A stretch of 64,000 bases of DNA from Bisgaard Taxon 45 (GTDB taxonomy: Bacteria > Pseudomonadota > Gammaproteobacteria > Enterobacterales > Pasteurellaceae), in the NCBI GenBank assembly GCA_030783905.1, contig JAQAHH010000004.1, positions 161,865-225,864 of the forward strand. The letters run 5' to 3'. Positions within the stretch are counted from its first letter, which is position 1; every line of letters begins with the position of its first letter. Shown here piece by piece: positions 1 to 9,040 of the stretch. Position numbers and translations under genes: made by a program. The notes under the pieces are model-generated. The model did no database searches. It was not told where the DNA came from and saw only the letters and a list, made by a program, of their open reading frames with translations.

Positions 1-2146
1 TTGTTTTTGTGTAATAGGTACCCGCTAATTTTGCGTAAAACCTGCCCATATCATAATACCCTGACAACTCAAGCCCTTTAAATTGTGCACTTTGTATATT
101 GATAGTTTGGGTAACCTTATCTCGAGGTGAATAGCTACGAGTCAAATAATCTTTTATCTTGTTATTAAAATAAGCTAGCTTAAAGCCAAGAATATTGTCC
201 TGACCACCTAGATTTTCATAAAACAAGTTAATACCGGCCTCCCAATTTTTGGCACGTTCAGGTCTCAATTGTTCTAGATTATCTGCTGTCGCACTCATGG
301 ACCAGCCTTTAGTTGCTTGGAATAAACTTGGCGAACGCAATGCTTCTGCATATTTCGTATAAATTTGTACTCCGTTAATAGGTTCAAATGTGAGCATCAC
401 AATCGGCGACATGCCTTTATTTTTCACTGGTGCCTGTTTATGTACAACATCTTTATATTTTTCCACCCAAATATTACCGGATCCATTTGGATTAGGCACA
501 AGCGCCCCTCCAATATTCACTCTTTCCGTTCTCACAATATAGTCATAAATAGTAGATTGCAGATAACGTAGCCCGATGTCAGCTTTTAACCACGAAGTGA
601 GCGGATAGTTCGCAGCAAGAAAAGCGCTCCACTCTTTACGTTTTCCATCTCGAATATAAAGCGGACCAATCGCATCCTCTGGATACCCTTTGGCTCGCAC
701 CCGTGCTTGAGCATTGCGTGGTTGATAAATCCGTTCATAACTATGTGCAAGACCATATTTTAAAGTAAACAGTTTGTCATTAAGCTGGAAAACACTAGTA
801 TTTTCAATACTTAACCCTTTCTGCTTAGAAACCAAAAAATGAGCATGACGACTGGATAAAGAGTAACCATATTCTTCAATAAATGGGGTAAAATTAGATG
901 AATCACTGTCAGTAAAATATGCATTAACATTCAAATTCACATAAGGTGTCGTTGGGTTATAGTTATAATTTGCATGATAGCTATGGACTTTGACTTCTGT
1001 CCCTTCACCTTGCAATGCGCCATACGCTCTGAAATTCAAAATTGAGCTCATAATCTCACCAAAACGGCTATGATAATGGCGATACGCTAACCCTAAACGA
1101 TGAACATCATTGTAGACATTTATTTTAGCAAGATAAGAGGTATTATCTTGTGAGGTATTCAGTGCTTCCTCACCTGGTCGATATAAGGTGCTATGGTTTT
1201 CTTTAAACATTAGTGTACCAATTTCAACCTCTTCATGAACACGAGGTTCTTTGACTTCAACATAATCGTCTTCAAATTCGATTGATTCAATAATGGGGGC
1301 TTGTCCATGACGTCCAACAAAATAGTTGCCCTGTTTACGTTTTGCATACGCAAGCACAAGATCAGCATTTTGCCATTTATTGGCAAAAGCAAGGCTATAA
1401 TTGTATGCATTCAAATCAAAGCCATGAGAAGAATAGCGTGCGTTTGGAGCATAAGTTTGCACCTGACATAAACCTGTAGTATTAGAAATGCACTTGCTGA
1501 TATATTTCGCTTGATATCCCCCCTTCGTGTAATAAGCAGGAGGAGATACCGTGTTCGTCATTGTCCCTAACTTCAAACGGACTCCCCAATGTTTCCCTTC
1601 CGGAATAATGTCTTGCCAACGCAACGTATCAATTCTCACCACGCCACCGGTCGCTCCTGTCGCATCCATTTGTAAAGAAGGGCCTTTTTCAATCTCTACT
1701 TGACTAATTAAATCGGGATCTAAATAGGTTCGAGTTGAAGACCCCGCATATCCTTGGTAAGAAGGAACTGACTGAAGCCCTTTATCGATCCAAACAGGCA
1801 CACGATTTTCATTCGCAATTCCTCGAATATTAACGGATAAACCGCCACTATTACGCTTATTCCCGACGATAACGCCTGGCACACCCGAGAGAAAATCACC
1901 TACCGAGCTCCCCCTGAACGTTGTGATATCTGATTGCGAGAGATAAGAATAAGAACCCGAAGACAGATAAGTTTTGATCAAACTCTCATCAAATTTATTT
2001 TTATCTTCACTTTCATTGACCAAGATCGTTTCTAACTTATTATTTGTTGACTTCTCTAGATGTGTCTGGCTAAACGCCCATGTTGGCAAACCCAACATCA
2101 AAAAAATCCCAATATGAATGGGATAACATTGCTGTTTCTTTTGCAT
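1..2146 (-). CDS. TonB-dependent outer-membrane receptor, 3' end beyond the window
   Basis: Open reading frame from ATG at 2146 with no stop down to base 1, so about 715 N-terminal residues are visible. I translated it by hand and spot-checked several places, all in one frame. It begins with a signal peptide (MQKKQQCYPIHIGIFLMLG, cleavage probably near AFS-Q). A TonB-box-like stretch ETILVNE follows, then a plug domain (VGDFLSGVPGVIVGNK, GLSVNIRGIANENRVPVWID, EIEKGPSLQMDATGATGG), then barrel strands rich in aromatic and polar alternation. An extracellular-loop cysteine pair (KCIS…GLCQ) is visible. GGAG lies 5 bases before ATG. A near-perfect Fur box lies upstream, so iron-repressed expression is expected. 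The substrate (haem, haemoglobin or siderophore) cannot be told from the sequence. The gene appears intact as far as it can be read. Confidence 0.88.
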   Translation of the reverse strand, partial: MQKKQQCYPIHIGIFLMLGLPTWAFSQTHLEKSTNNKLETILVNESEDKNKFDESLIKTYLSSGSYSYLSQSDITTFRGSSVGDFLSGVPGVIVGNKRNSGGLSVNIRGIANENRVPVWIDKGLQSVPSYQGYAGSSTRTYLDPDLISQVEIEKGPSLQMDATGATGGVVRIDTLRWQDIIPEGKHWGVRLKLGTMTNTVSPPAYYTKGGYQAKYISKCISNTTGLCQVQTYAPNARYSSHGFDLNAYNYSLAFANKWQNADLVLAYAKRKQGNYFVGRHGQAPIIESIEFEDDYVEVKEPRVHEEVEIGTLMFKENHSTLYRPGEEALNTSQDNTSYLAKINVYNDVHRLGLAYRHYHSRFGEIMSSILNFRAYGALQGEGTEVKVHSYHANYNYNPTTPYVNLNVNAYFTDSDSSNFTPFIEEYGYSLSSRHAHFLVSKQKGLSIENTSVFQLNDKLFTLKYGLAHSYERIYQPRNAQARVRAKGYPEDAIGPLYIRDGKRKEWSAFLAANYPLTSWLKADIGLRYLQSTIYDYIVRTERVNIGGALVPNPNGSGNIWVEKYKDVVHKQAPVKNKGMSPIVMLTFEPINGVQIYTKYAEALRSPSLFQATKGWSMSATADNLEQLRPERAKNWEAGINLFYENLGGQDNILGFKLAYFNNKIKDYLTRSYSPRDKVTQTINIQSAQFKGLELSGYYDMGRFYAKLAGTYYTKT

Positions 2147-2173
2147 AAGTTCTCCATGAAATAACATATAAAT

Positions 2174-2192
2174 GATAATAAAAATCATTATC
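2174..2192. promoter_or_regulatory. Fur box upstream of the TonB-dependent receptor
   Basis: GATAATAAAAATCATTATC matches the classical 19-base Fur consensus at 17 of 19 positions (differences at positions 7 and 9). It sits 28-46 bases before the receptor ATG, where it would cover the promoter. Repression by Fe-Fur is inferred from the match and the target type. Confidence 0.8.
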
Positions 2193-2255
2193 GATCTAAT
2201 CATATTTAACGAGAAATGCAATAGCTGAATAAATAATATGCTATTTATTTTATTC

Positions 2256-2282
2256 ATAAAAAAACCGCACATCAGTGCGGTT
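2256..2282 (-). terminator. Intrinsic terminator of rpe-gph-trpS
   Basis: Perfect 8-bp stem AACCGCAC / GTGCGGTT with a 4-base loop (2263-2282), followed on the minus strand by a run of T (2262 downward). The arms resemble uptake-signal cores in inverted orientation. Located 22 bases past the trpS stop. Confidence 0.8.
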
Positions 2283-2303
2283 CATTTCATGTTGAATAAG
2301 TCA

Positions 2304-3305
2304 TTATAAAGACACAAAGCCGACTGCTTGATAAACCGCATCTAACGTGGCTTTGGCACGTTCACGTGCTTTTTGCGCGCCTTCACGCGCGATGTTATTG
2401 AGTAGTGCTTCGTTGCTACGGAAGTGGTGGAAACGTTCTTGTAAGGTGGTGAGCATCGCGGAGACTTCGTCTGCCACGGCACCTTTCAAGTGACCATACA
2501 TTTTGCCTTCAAACTCCGCTTCTAAGTCAGCGATCGATTTGCCAGTCACACCAGAGAGAATATCTAATAAGTTAGACACGCCCGCTTTATTTTGCAGATC
2601 ATAACGGACTACTGGTGGCTCGTCAGAATCGGTCACCGCACGTTTGATTTTTTTCGCCACGGCTTTAGGATCTTCTAATAAGCCGATCACGTTATTGCGG
2701 TTTTCATCTGATTTCGACATTTTCTTTTCCGGCTCAAGCAAGGACATCACGCGCGCCCCTGCTTTAGGAATGAAGGGTTCTGGCACGGCAAATAAGTCGC
2801 CATATAACGCATTAAAACGATTAGCGATATCACGGGTAATTTCCAAATGTTGCTTTTGATCTTCACCCACAGGCACTTGGTTGGCTTGATATAACAAAAT
2901 ATCCGCTGCCATGAGAACGGGGTAAGTGAACAGCCCCACATTAATGTTTTCTGCATGACGCGCTGATTTATCTTTAAATTGGGTCATGCGGCCCATTTCA
3001 CCAAAATAGGTATAGCAGTTAAGCACCCAGGCCAGTTGCGTGTGTTCTGGTACGTGCGATTGAATGAAAATCGTGCTTTTTTCAGGATCAATACCACAAG
3101 CGAGATATAAGGCCAAAACATCTAATGTGGCTTTGCGCAAACTTTCTGGATCTTGACGGACAGTAATAGCATGCAAATCCACAATGCAAAATAAGCATTC
3201 ATAATCATCTTGCATCTTGACCCATTGACGTAATGCACCAAGATAATTACCAATAGTCAGTTCCCCAGAAGGCTGTACGCCACTTAATACAACAGGTTTG
3301 CTCAT
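2304..3305 (-). CDS. trpS: Tryptophan--tRNA ligase
   Basis: Charges tRNA-Trp with tryptophan in the cytoplasm. Class I aminoacyl-tRNA synthetase of normal length (333 aa). The HIGH-like signature appears as [11 protein letters not shown] near residue 15, and KMSKS as KKMSKSDEN near residue 195. Residues throughout match the Escherichia coli enzyme closely (for example GEDQKQHLE and [11 protein letters not shown]). Two ATG codons are adjacent; AAGGA lies 6 bases before the second, so 3305 is preferred over 3308. It follows gph by only a few bases, last in an rpe-gph-trpS unit as in enterobacteria, and ends at a strong terminator. Confidence 0.97.
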   Translation of the reverse strand: MSKPVVLSGVQPSGELTIGNYLGALRQWVKMQDDYECLFCIVDLHAITVRQDPESLRKATLDVLALYLACGIDPEKSTIFIQSHVPEHTQLAWVLNCYTYFGEMGRMTQFKDKSARHAENINVGLFTYPVLMAADILLYQANQVPVGEDQKQHLEITRDIANRFNALYGDLFAVPEPFIPKAGARVMSLLEPEKKMSKSDENRNNVIGLLEDPKAVAKKIKRAVTDSDEPPVVRYDLQNKAGVSNLLDILSGVTGKSIADLEAEFEGKMYGHLKGAVADEVSAMLTTLQERFHHFRSNEALLNNIAREGAQKARERAKATLDAVYQAVGFVSL

Positions 3306-3314
3306 CATCGTTCC

Positions 3315-3989
3315 TTATTTCAAAATGGTCAAAATCTGTGCAAAATCATCAAACACCCAATCTGGCTTGGATTCTGCAATCGGAATATTATAGTTATAAC
3401 CGTAAGTGAGTCCCACCACCGCACAACCGGCAGCGTGCGCCGCTAAAATATCATTTCTTGAGTCACCGACAAAGAGCATTTGTTTTGGATATAAACCAAA
3501 TTTACCGCATAAATAATAAAGCGGTGCAGGGTGTGGTTTAATTGCGGGCAAGGATTGTCCCCCTAATAGTTCACTAAATAAGTGATCAATCCCAAAAGCT
3601 TGTAGTACAGGTTGTACATGTTGAGTTGGCTTGTTGGTCACCACCGCGAGAAGATAACCTTGTTGTTTCAACGTTTCTAAAGTGGCTTTCACATTCGGAT
3701 AAAGCACACTCAAGTTACACAGATTTTCGCCATAATAAAAGCCAAAGCGGCGTTTAAGCGCTTGAATTTGTTGATCGTTTAGGCTTTTCCCTGTTTCAGT
3801 TTTTGCCCACTCTAAGGCGCGAGCAATTAAAATATCTGCCCCGTTACCAATCCAAGTCAACACGAGATCTGCAGGCGCTTGGGGTAAATCAAACTCCGCG
3901 AAAGCGGAATTCACTGAAAGCGCTAAATCCGGCAAGCTGTTGACTAAGGTGCCATCAAGGTCAAAACCAATGAGTTTAAATTGTGTCAT
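3315..3989 (-). CDS. gph: Phosphoglycolate phosphatase
   Basis: HAD-superfamily hydrolase that removes phosphate from 2-phosphoglycolate, a by-product of DNA 3'-end repair. The nucleophile motif is GFDLDGTLVNS at residues 8-18. Motif II is VVTNKP, and motif III with acidic residues is KPHPAP…FVGDSRNDILAA. Length 224 aa is normal for the family. It lies 31 bases downstream of rpe and 6-9 bases upstream of trpS, the conserved rpe-gph-trpS arrangement, which supports this assignment over other HAD phosphatases. Confidence 0.93.
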   Translation of the reverse strand: MTQFKLIGFDLDGTLVNSLPDLALSVNSAFAEFDLPQAPADLVLTWIGNGADILIARALEWAKTETGKSLNDQQIQALKRRFGFYYGENLCNLSVLYPNVKATLETLKQQGYLLAVVTNKPTQHVQPVLQAFGIDHLFSELLGGQSLPAIKPHPAPLYYLCGKFGLYPKQMLFVGDSRNDILAAHAAGCAVVGLTYGYNYNIPIAESKPDWVFDDFAQILTILK

Positions 3990-4020
3990 TTTTCTACCGT
4001 ACTTTTTATTAAGTTAGTTA

Positions 4021-4689
4021 TTATACTGTCGCCAATTGTTGACGCATGTCATCGATCACTTTTTGGTAATCAGGTTGATCAAAAATGGCTGAACCTGCCA
4101 CAAACATATCTGCTCCAGCTTTCGCAATGTCGGCAATATTGTTCACTTTCACCCCTCCATCCACTTCTAAACGAATGTCAAAGCCACTTTCATTAATCCG
4201 CTGACGAGCTTCACGCAACTTATCTAAAGTGCTTGGAATAAAGGATTGCCCACCAAACCCAGGATTGACCGACATTAATAAAATAACATCCACTTTATCC
4301 ATCACATAATCTAAGTAACTTAATGGCGTGGCTGGATTGAAAACTAAACCCGATTGACAACCACAATCACGAATCAGTTGTAAAGAACGATCAATATGCT
4401 CGGTGGCTTCAGGATGAAAAGTAATATAGTTAGCACCGGCTTTCGCAAAATCAGGAATAAGGCGATCCACTGGCTTGACCATTAAATGCACATCAATCGG
4501 TGCCGTAATACCATAATCGCGCAATGCTTTGCAAATTGCGGGCCCAAAAGTTAAGTTCGGCACATAATGGTTATCCATTACATCAAAGTGAATCACATCG
4601 GCACCGCATTTTAAGACCTGCTCCACATCTTCGCCTAAGCGAGCTAAATCCGCAGACAAGATAGAGGGGGCAATTAAATAAGGTTTCAT
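4021..4689 (-). CDS. rpe: Ribulose-phosphate 3-epimerase
   Basis: Interconverts ribulose 5-phosphate and xylulose 5-phosphate in the pentose phosphate pathway. TIM-barrel enzyme with the family start [21 protein letters not shown], metal-binding [12 protein letters not shown] and HLMV, the [13 protein letters not shown] phosphate loop and EVDGGV. The reading frame extends further upstream, but the start is taken at 4689 because homologues begin MK(P/Q)YLIAPSILS and a GAGG sits 6 bases before it. It heads the rpe-gph-trpS unit and is divergent from argO. Confidence 0.96.
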   Translation of the reverse strand: MKPYLIAPSILSADLARLGEDVEQVLKCGADVIHFDVMDNHYVPNLTFGPAICKALRDYGITAPIDVHLMVKPVDRLIPDFAKAGANYITFHPEATEHIDRSLQLIRDCGCQSGLVFNPATPLSYLDYVMDKVDVILLMSVNPGFGGQSFIPSTLDKLREARQRINESGFDIRLEVDGGVKVNNIADIAKAGADMFVAGSAIFDQPDYQKVIDDMRQQLATV

Positions 4690-4792
4690 CATTGACCTCA
4701 CAAGTAAACAAGTTGTTAAATTAAACACTTGCAAAGAGAAAATATTGCGTTTAGTGTACTACTTTATGTTTGAATTATTAAGGAAATTCTTT

Positions 4793-5425
4793 ATGGAACA
4801 CCTCGTACAAGGATTTTTAGTCACCTCGGGGTTGATTATCGCCATCGGGGCGCAAAATGCGTTTGTATTAAAACAGGGCTTACTGAAACAGAATACTCTG
4901 GCCGTCATTTTAACCTGTTTTCTCTGCGATATTGTATTAATTTCCTTAGGGGTATTAGGCTTAGGCTCCTTAATTAGCCAAAGCACGCTTGCCACCGTCG
5001 CTTTAGCCTTTGTCGGAGGCGGTTTTTTATTGATTTATGGTTTAAAAGCCTTTTTATCAGCTTATCAAGGCAACGCCTCATTACAATTAGAAAAGGCGGA
5101 TACACAACCACAAACGACTTGGCATGCGATCATTGCCACCCTATTGATCACGCTATTAAATCCACATGTTTATTTAGACACCGTGGTCATTATTGGTGGC
5201 ATTGCAGGCACACTTGACTTTAACGAGAAACTGTTTTTTCTAGCAGGTGCCTTGTTGGTATCTGCCCTTTGGTTTTTTAGTTTAGGTTATGGGGCAAGGC
5301 TATTAAGCCGATTTTTCCAACGCCCAGTCACTTGGCGCATTCTCGATTTAGTGATTGGCGTAATTATGTGGGCCATTGCGATTAGCTTGATCCATTATGG
5401 CACCACTTTATTGCCCACGGTTTGA
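4793..5425 (+). CDS. argO: LysE-family amino-acid exporter, ArgO-like
   Basis: Inner-membrane exporter of basic amino acids (arginine, perhaps lysine or canavanine). 210 aa with about six hydrophobic segments and the LysE-family signature near the N-terminus (TSGLIIAIGAQNAFVLKQGL), plus LNPHVYLDTVVIIGG in the middle, both typical of ArgO/YggA. The frame can be read from 4745, but AAGGA 8 bases before the ATG at 4793 and the family N-terminus favour the shorter form. It is transcribed away from rpe, with no partner gene. Substrate specificity is inferred from similarity only. Confidence 0.88.
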   Translation: MEHLVQGFLVTSGLIIAIGAQNAFVLKQGLLKQNTLAVILTCFLCDIVLISLGVLGLGSLISQSTLATVALAFVGGGFLLIYGLKAFLSAYQGNASLQLEKADTQPQTTWHAIIATLLITLLNPHVYLDTVVIIGGIAGTLDFNEKLFFLAGALLVSALWFFSLGYGARLLSRFFQRPVTWRILDLVIGVIMWAIAISLIHYGTTLLPTV

Positions 5426-5515
5426 CGCGCAAAAAATGGGTTTAAAGTAAAACATTGTTCAAACAAGAAGCTCTTTGTTACAATTTGACACTGAAACAAT
5501 GACGACTCTGTGAAA

Positions 5516-5989
5516 ATGACTGAAAATTTAACCGCACTTTGTCCCTGTCAATCGGGACAACCTTATCAAAGCTGTTGTCAGCCTTATCATCAACAGCAAC
5601 ACTTTCCCGCTAATGCAATGTTATTAATGCGTTCTCGTTATGCCGCCTATGCATTAAAAAAGATTGATTATATTGTGCAAACCACTGTGCCTAGTCAGCA
5701 AACCTTACTTCAAGTCGATGAATTACAAGCTTGGGCTGACAATACCACATGGGTTGGTTTAACCATTTTGCAACATTTAACACGCTCTAAAACCCACAGC
5801 CAAGTGGAATTTAAAGCGTTTTTTGCTCAGCAAGATCGCACTCAAGTGCATCATGAAATCTCATTATTTGTGAATATTGCACAGCGCTGGTATTTTGTCG
5901 ATCCTACGGTGGCATTACCCAATATGAAACAACCCTGTCTTTGTGGTTCAAATAAAAAGTTTAAACATTGTTGTGGAGGTTTACTGTGA
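5516..5989 (+). CDS. ychJ: YchJ-family protein with two SEC-C metal-binding motifs
   Basis: Protein of unknown function in the UPF0225/YchJ family. A cysteine-rich SEC-C-type motif opens the protein ([13 protein letters not shown]) and a second closes it ([15 protein letters not shown]). Between them lies the YchJ core ([22 protein letters not shown]). The cysteines probably bind zinc. Start taken at ATG 5516 rather than the in-frame GTG at 5510, because family members start only a few residues before the first CPC; the ribosome-binding site is weak for both. Its TGA overlaps the GTG start of the next gene by four bases, so the two are probably translated together. Confidence 0.85.
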   Translation: MTENLTALCPCQSGQPYQSCCQPYHQQQHFPANAMLLMRSRYAAYALKKIDYIVQTTVPSQQTLLQVDELQAWADNTTWVGLTILQHLTRSKTHSQVEFKAFFAQQDRTQVHHEISLFVNIAQRWYFVDPTVALPNMKQPCLCGSNKKFKHCCGGLL

Positions 5990-6936
5990 ACAATATTTTA
6001 AAAAATGCTAGCCTTTTTCTCAGATTGTTTTGGCTTCGTTTTCAACAAAATAAATTAAGCCAAGCGGCTGGTTACCTAACTTATAGTACCATGCTCGCTC
6101 TTGTGCCATTAGTGATGGTGGTGTTTTCAGTCTTTTCCGCCTTCCCCGTGTTTAATGAAGTCACCGAACAATTAAAAGGCTTTATTTTTAATAACTTCGC
6201 GCCACAAGCCAGTGATATGGTGGGTCAATACATTGACCAATTTGTCAGTAACTCTAAACAAATGAGCGCTATTGGGGTAATCAGTTTGGTGGTGGTCGCC
6301 TTAATGTTAATTAACTCTATTGATCGTACCCTCAACTCAATCTGGCATGATACCACGATTCGTCCCCTCGTCTTTTCCTTTGCGATTTATTGGCTCATTT
6401 TGACGTTAGGACCATTATTAATTGGAGCCAGTATTGGTGTCAGCTCTTACCTTGCGACCATGCTAAATGAAAATATTTCCTTACCTTTCGGTTTCAAGAT
6501 ATTGAGTGTTATACCGTTCTTTTTAACTTGGTTAATTTTCACTTTAATTTACACGGTTGTACCGAATAAGAAAGTCAAGATTATGCATTCTGCCATTGGT
6601 GCTTTAGTGGCTGCCGTGTTCTTCACACTAGGGAAACAAGCTTTTCTTTGGTATGTGACCACCTTCCCATCGTATCAACTGATTTATGGTGCAATGGCAA
6701 CCTTACCTATCATGTTATTGTGGATTCAGTTAAGTTGGGTGGTGATTTTAATTGGGGCACAATTAGCTTCTGTCTTAGCCGATTACGCCTTATGTCAGCA
6801 AGGTAAAATCAGTGTTAATGAACTGGTCGAAGCAGAGCCCCACGAACCGGCTTTACAACAAAAAATGGAAGAAACAGAACACACGCTCAAAGCAGAGATT
6901 GCACAGCGAAAACAAGTATTGGAGAAACAGGGATGA
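5986..6936 (+). CDS. yihY: YihY/BrkB-family inner-membrane protein
   Basis: 316-aa integral membrane protein of the YihY (UPF0761, formerly 'BrkB/RNase BN') family. About six hydrophobic stretches are visible, with the family sequence [17 protein letters not shown] near the N-terminus and [24 protein letters not shown] further on. The C-terminal 50 residues are charged and probably cytoplasmic. Start chosen at GTG 5986: GGAGG lies 6 bases upstream and the GTGA overlaps the ychJ stop. Its own stop overlaps the dtd start (ATGA). The yihY-dtd pair is also found in enterobacteria. The old RNase BN claim for this family is wrong; the molecular role is unknown. Confidence 0.88.
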   Translation: MNNILKNASLFLRLFWLRFQQNKLSQAAGYLTYSTMLALVPLVMVVFSVFSAFPVFNEVTEQLKGFIFNNFAPQASDMVGQYIDQFVSNSKQMSAIGVISLVVVALMLINSIDRTLNSIWHDTTIRPLVFSFAIYWLILTLGPLLIGASIGVSSYLATMLNENISLPFGFKILSVIPFFLTWLIFTLIYTVVPNKKVKIMHSAIGALVAAVFFTLGKQAFLWYVTTFPSYQLIYGAMATLPIMLLWIQLSWVVILIGAQLASVLADYALCQQGKISVNELVEAEPHEPALQQKMEETEHTLKAEIAQRKQVLEKQG

Positions 6937-7367
6937 TTGCATTAATCCAACGTGTCAGCCAAGCCAAAGTGGATGTGGATAATCAAACAGTCAGCGAAAT
7001 TGGACATGGCTTATTGGTGTTATTGGGTGTACAAAAAGACGATGACCACGCCAAAGCTGACCGCTTGATTGAAAAAGTGCTGAATTATCGCGTGTTTAGC
7101 GATGCGGAAGGCAAAATGAATTTAAATGTGCAACAAGTGAATGGACAAGTGTTAGTGGTGTCGCAATTTACGCTTGCAGCCGATACGCAAAAAGGCTTAC
7201 GCCCCAGTTTCTCACGTGGTGCTAGCCCTGATATGGCAGAAGCGTTGTATGACTATGTGGTGAAAAAGTGCGGTGAGAAAATACCGACTTTTGCAGGGCA
7301 ATTTGCCGCAGATATGCAAGTCAGCCTGACCAATGATGGTCCGGTCACTTTTTGGTTAGAAGTGTGA
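6933..7367 (+). CDS. dtd: D-aminoacyl-tRNA deacylase
   Basis: Hydrolyses D-amino acids (and glycine mischarged on tRNA-Ala) from tRNA, a chirality proofreading step. 144 aa, the usual family length. Conserved active-site motifs [17 protein letters not shown] and [11 protein letters not shown] are present. The ATG overlaps the yihY stop codon in an ATGA, so the two genes are coupled. A hairpin follows directly after the stop. Confidence 0.96.
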   Translation: MIALIQRVSQAKVDVDNQTVSEIGHGLLVLLGVQKDDDHAKADRLIEKVLNYRVFSDAEGKMNLNVQQVNGQVLVVSQFTLAADTQKGLRPSFSRGASPDMAEALYDYVVKKCGEKIPTFAGQFAADMQVSLTNDGPVTFWLEV

Positions 7368-7370
7368 TAA

Positions 7371-7402
7371 AAACACTGCATCGGATCCCCGATGCAGTGT
7401 TT
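7371..7402. terminator. Hairpin between the converging ends of dtd and nlpD
   Basis: Perfect 14-bp stem (7371-7384 with 7389-7402) with a 4-base loop, between convergent genes. T-runs beyond the stem are short on both strands, so it may act as a two-way terminator or as an mRNA 3'-end stabiliser. Confidence 0.7.
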
Positions 7403-7431
7403 AACTATTGTGATGTCAAAACGTCAGAGAA

Positions 7432-8829
7432 TTAACGTTTTGGCAAATAACGGGTTGGATCAACTGATTTGCCTTTATAGCGAATTTCAAAGTGAAGTTT
7501 AACACTGTTTGTTCCAGAACTGCCCATTTTAGCGATTTGTTGACCCGCACGGACTTCTTGCTGATCTTTCACTAAGATACTTTCATTGTGTGCGTAAGCA
7601 CTCAAATAATCATCATTGTGTTTAATGATAATTAAATTACCATAACCACGTAAGGCATTTCCGGCATACACCACTCGCCCCGCTGCTGCGGCATTCACCG
7701 CTTGACCGCGAGAACCTGCGATATCAATTCCTTTATTCCCACCGTCTGCGGTTGAAAAACCTTGTACAATATTGCCTTTTGTTGGCCATTGCCAAACCAC
7801 ATTCGATATCATATGTTTACTGCTAGTGCTTGGCACAGGGACAGAGGTGCTTTCAACTGGCTTAATAACGGGTTCAGGTTGCATCGGAGCAGGTGCAGAA
7901 CTGACCCCCGATTTGATCGGCCCAATAATAGTACCATCTGAACCATATTGTGTGCCATGTGGACCTGGGGTATAGGTCACTTCATTGCTCTTCGCGGGTT
8001 GTGATACGGTGGTCGTAACAGGTTGTGTGACTGGTTGTGAAGCTGTCCGTCCATTTGATACTCGTAAGGTTTGCCCAACACTTAAACGATAAGGTTCTGA
8101 CATATTATTGAGTGATGCCAGTTCTTTCACGTCTAACCCTGAAATATAGGCAATTAAATACATCGTATCGCCTTTGCGCACCGTATAGGTTTCCCCTTTA
8201 TAAAAACCTTTATCGATCTTGCTGTAATCTGGGCGGTTATCTGCGGGATTACGCGGGATCTCAAAATGTTGTGTTACCGGCTTTACACTTGTACCTACCT
8301 CTCCTACTGCGCTTGAAGGTGACATAGTCGAGTGGGTTGACGCTTTATTCGACAGTTTTAACACTTGGCCCGCCGATAATGTGTAAGGCTCTGATAAGTT
8401 ATTTAAGGTTGCGATCTCTTTGATACTTAAGCCAGAAATATAAGAAATCAGATACATACTGTCGCCTTTACGCACAGTATAGCTTTCGCCTTGATAAGAC
8501 CCACGAGCAATTTTGCTATAATCTGGCTCGCCAGTTCCGGGCTTGCGAGGAATATCAAAAGAGGAAGCGATTGGTTGCGTTGGCTGACTGCTGACCGGTA
8601 AACTCGATTGCGTAGTAGGTGGGGTATAAACAGGTTGGTTCATTCCTGTCGGCATCGTATTGTGTTGTTGAATTTGTGGCTCCCAAGTGCCACCACTTGA
8701 TGCATCAACAGGTTGCATCATGCCGGGTGATAAACTCCCATCTGCACTCTCTACTGGTGCAGGGGCATTTGAACTACAAGCAGCCAATAGTGCAACACTG
8801 ATTGGCAAAAGTAAAAACGACTTTTTCAT
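7432..8829 (-). CDS. nlpD: NlpD/LppB-type lipoprotein with two LysM domains and a degenerate M23 domain
   Basis: Outer-membrane lipoprotein that activates the amidase AmiC at the division site (known for E. coli NlpD); Pasteurellaceae homologues are called LppB. 465 aa. Lipobox LLAAC with Cys18. LysM domains at about 117-161 and 224-259 bind peptidoglycan; each belongs to a duplicated unit of about 71 residues (91-161 and 189-259) that begins F(D/E)IPR. The C-terminal 120 residues are an M23/LytM domain. The usual metal histidines are replaced (NKGIDIAG in place of HxGxD, KLHFEIR in place of HLHFEIR), so it is a regulator rather than a peptidase. Residues 33-53 share a motif with the small lipoprotein encoded just upstream. 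Last gene of the ftsB-nlpD run. Confidence 0.93.
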   Translation of the reverse strand: MKKSFLLLPISVALLAACSSNAPAPVESADGSLSPGMMQPVDASSGGTWEPQIQQHNTMPTGMNQPVYTPPTTQSSLPVSSQPTQPIASSFDIPRKPGTGEPDYSKIARGSYQGESYTVRKGDSMYLISYISGLSIKEIATLNNLSEPYTLSAGQVLKLSNKASTHSTMSPSSAVGEVGTSVKPVTQHFEIPRNPADNRPDYSKIDKGFYKGETYTVRKGDTMYLIAYISGLDVKELASLNNMSEPYRLSVGQTLRVSNGRTASQPVTQPVTTTVSQPAKSNEVTYTPGPHGTQYGSDGTIIGPIKSGVSSAPAPMQPEPVIKPVESTSVPVPSTSSKHMISNVVWQWPTKGNIVQGFSTADGGNKGIDIAGSRGQAVNAAAAGRVVYAGNALRGYGNLIIIKHNDDYLSAYAHNESILVKDQQEVRAGQQIAKMGSSGTNSVKLHFEIRYKGKSVDPTRYLPKR

Positions 8830-8866
8830 TTGCTAGTTTCCTCTTTCTTATCTCTGAATACTTAAA

Positions 8867-9028
8867 TTAATGTTTTTTAATTTCCGGCAACCAACTGCCA
8901 CCGGCCACTGCACCGGTACCAGAAACCGGTTCCATGATCCCCGGGCTTAGTGTATTTTCATCTGGAATAGTTGTTGTACAGCCAGTTAACACTAAAAGCA
9001 TAGACAACAAGAAAAGTAATTTATTCAT
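8867..9028 (-). CDS. Small lipoprotein, 53 aa, sharing a motif with NlpD/LppB
   Basis: Short gene between yqaA and nlpD, starting at ATG 9028 and ending TAA at 8867. It has a lipoprotein signal peptide with lipobox LVLTGC (Cys17), so the mature protein is only about 37 residues. The mature part reads LSPGIMEPV…GGSWLPEI and closely resembles residues 33-53 of the neighbouring NlpD (LSPGMMQPV…GGTWEPQI). It lies on the same strand within the ftsB-nlpD run. It is either a truncated paralogue of the NlpD N-terminus or a small partner carrying the same binding motif. Function unknown; I do not recognise a named family. Confidence 0.8.
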   Translation of the reverse strand: MNKLLFLLSMLLVLTGCTTTIPDENTLSPGIMEPVSGTGAVAGGSWLPEIKKH

Positions 9029-9040
9029 TCTCGATTTAAC

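Noticed and set aside
365..571. Plus-strand frame of 68 codons inside the receptor region
   Set aside because: Opposite strand to a continuous TonB-dependent receptor reading frame; amino-acid content is not protein-like.
1..2146. Possible pseudogene status of the receptor, because no long complete frame is bounded here
   Set aside because: The minus-strand frame is continuous from the ATG at 2146 to the window edge; it is only cut by the window, not broken.
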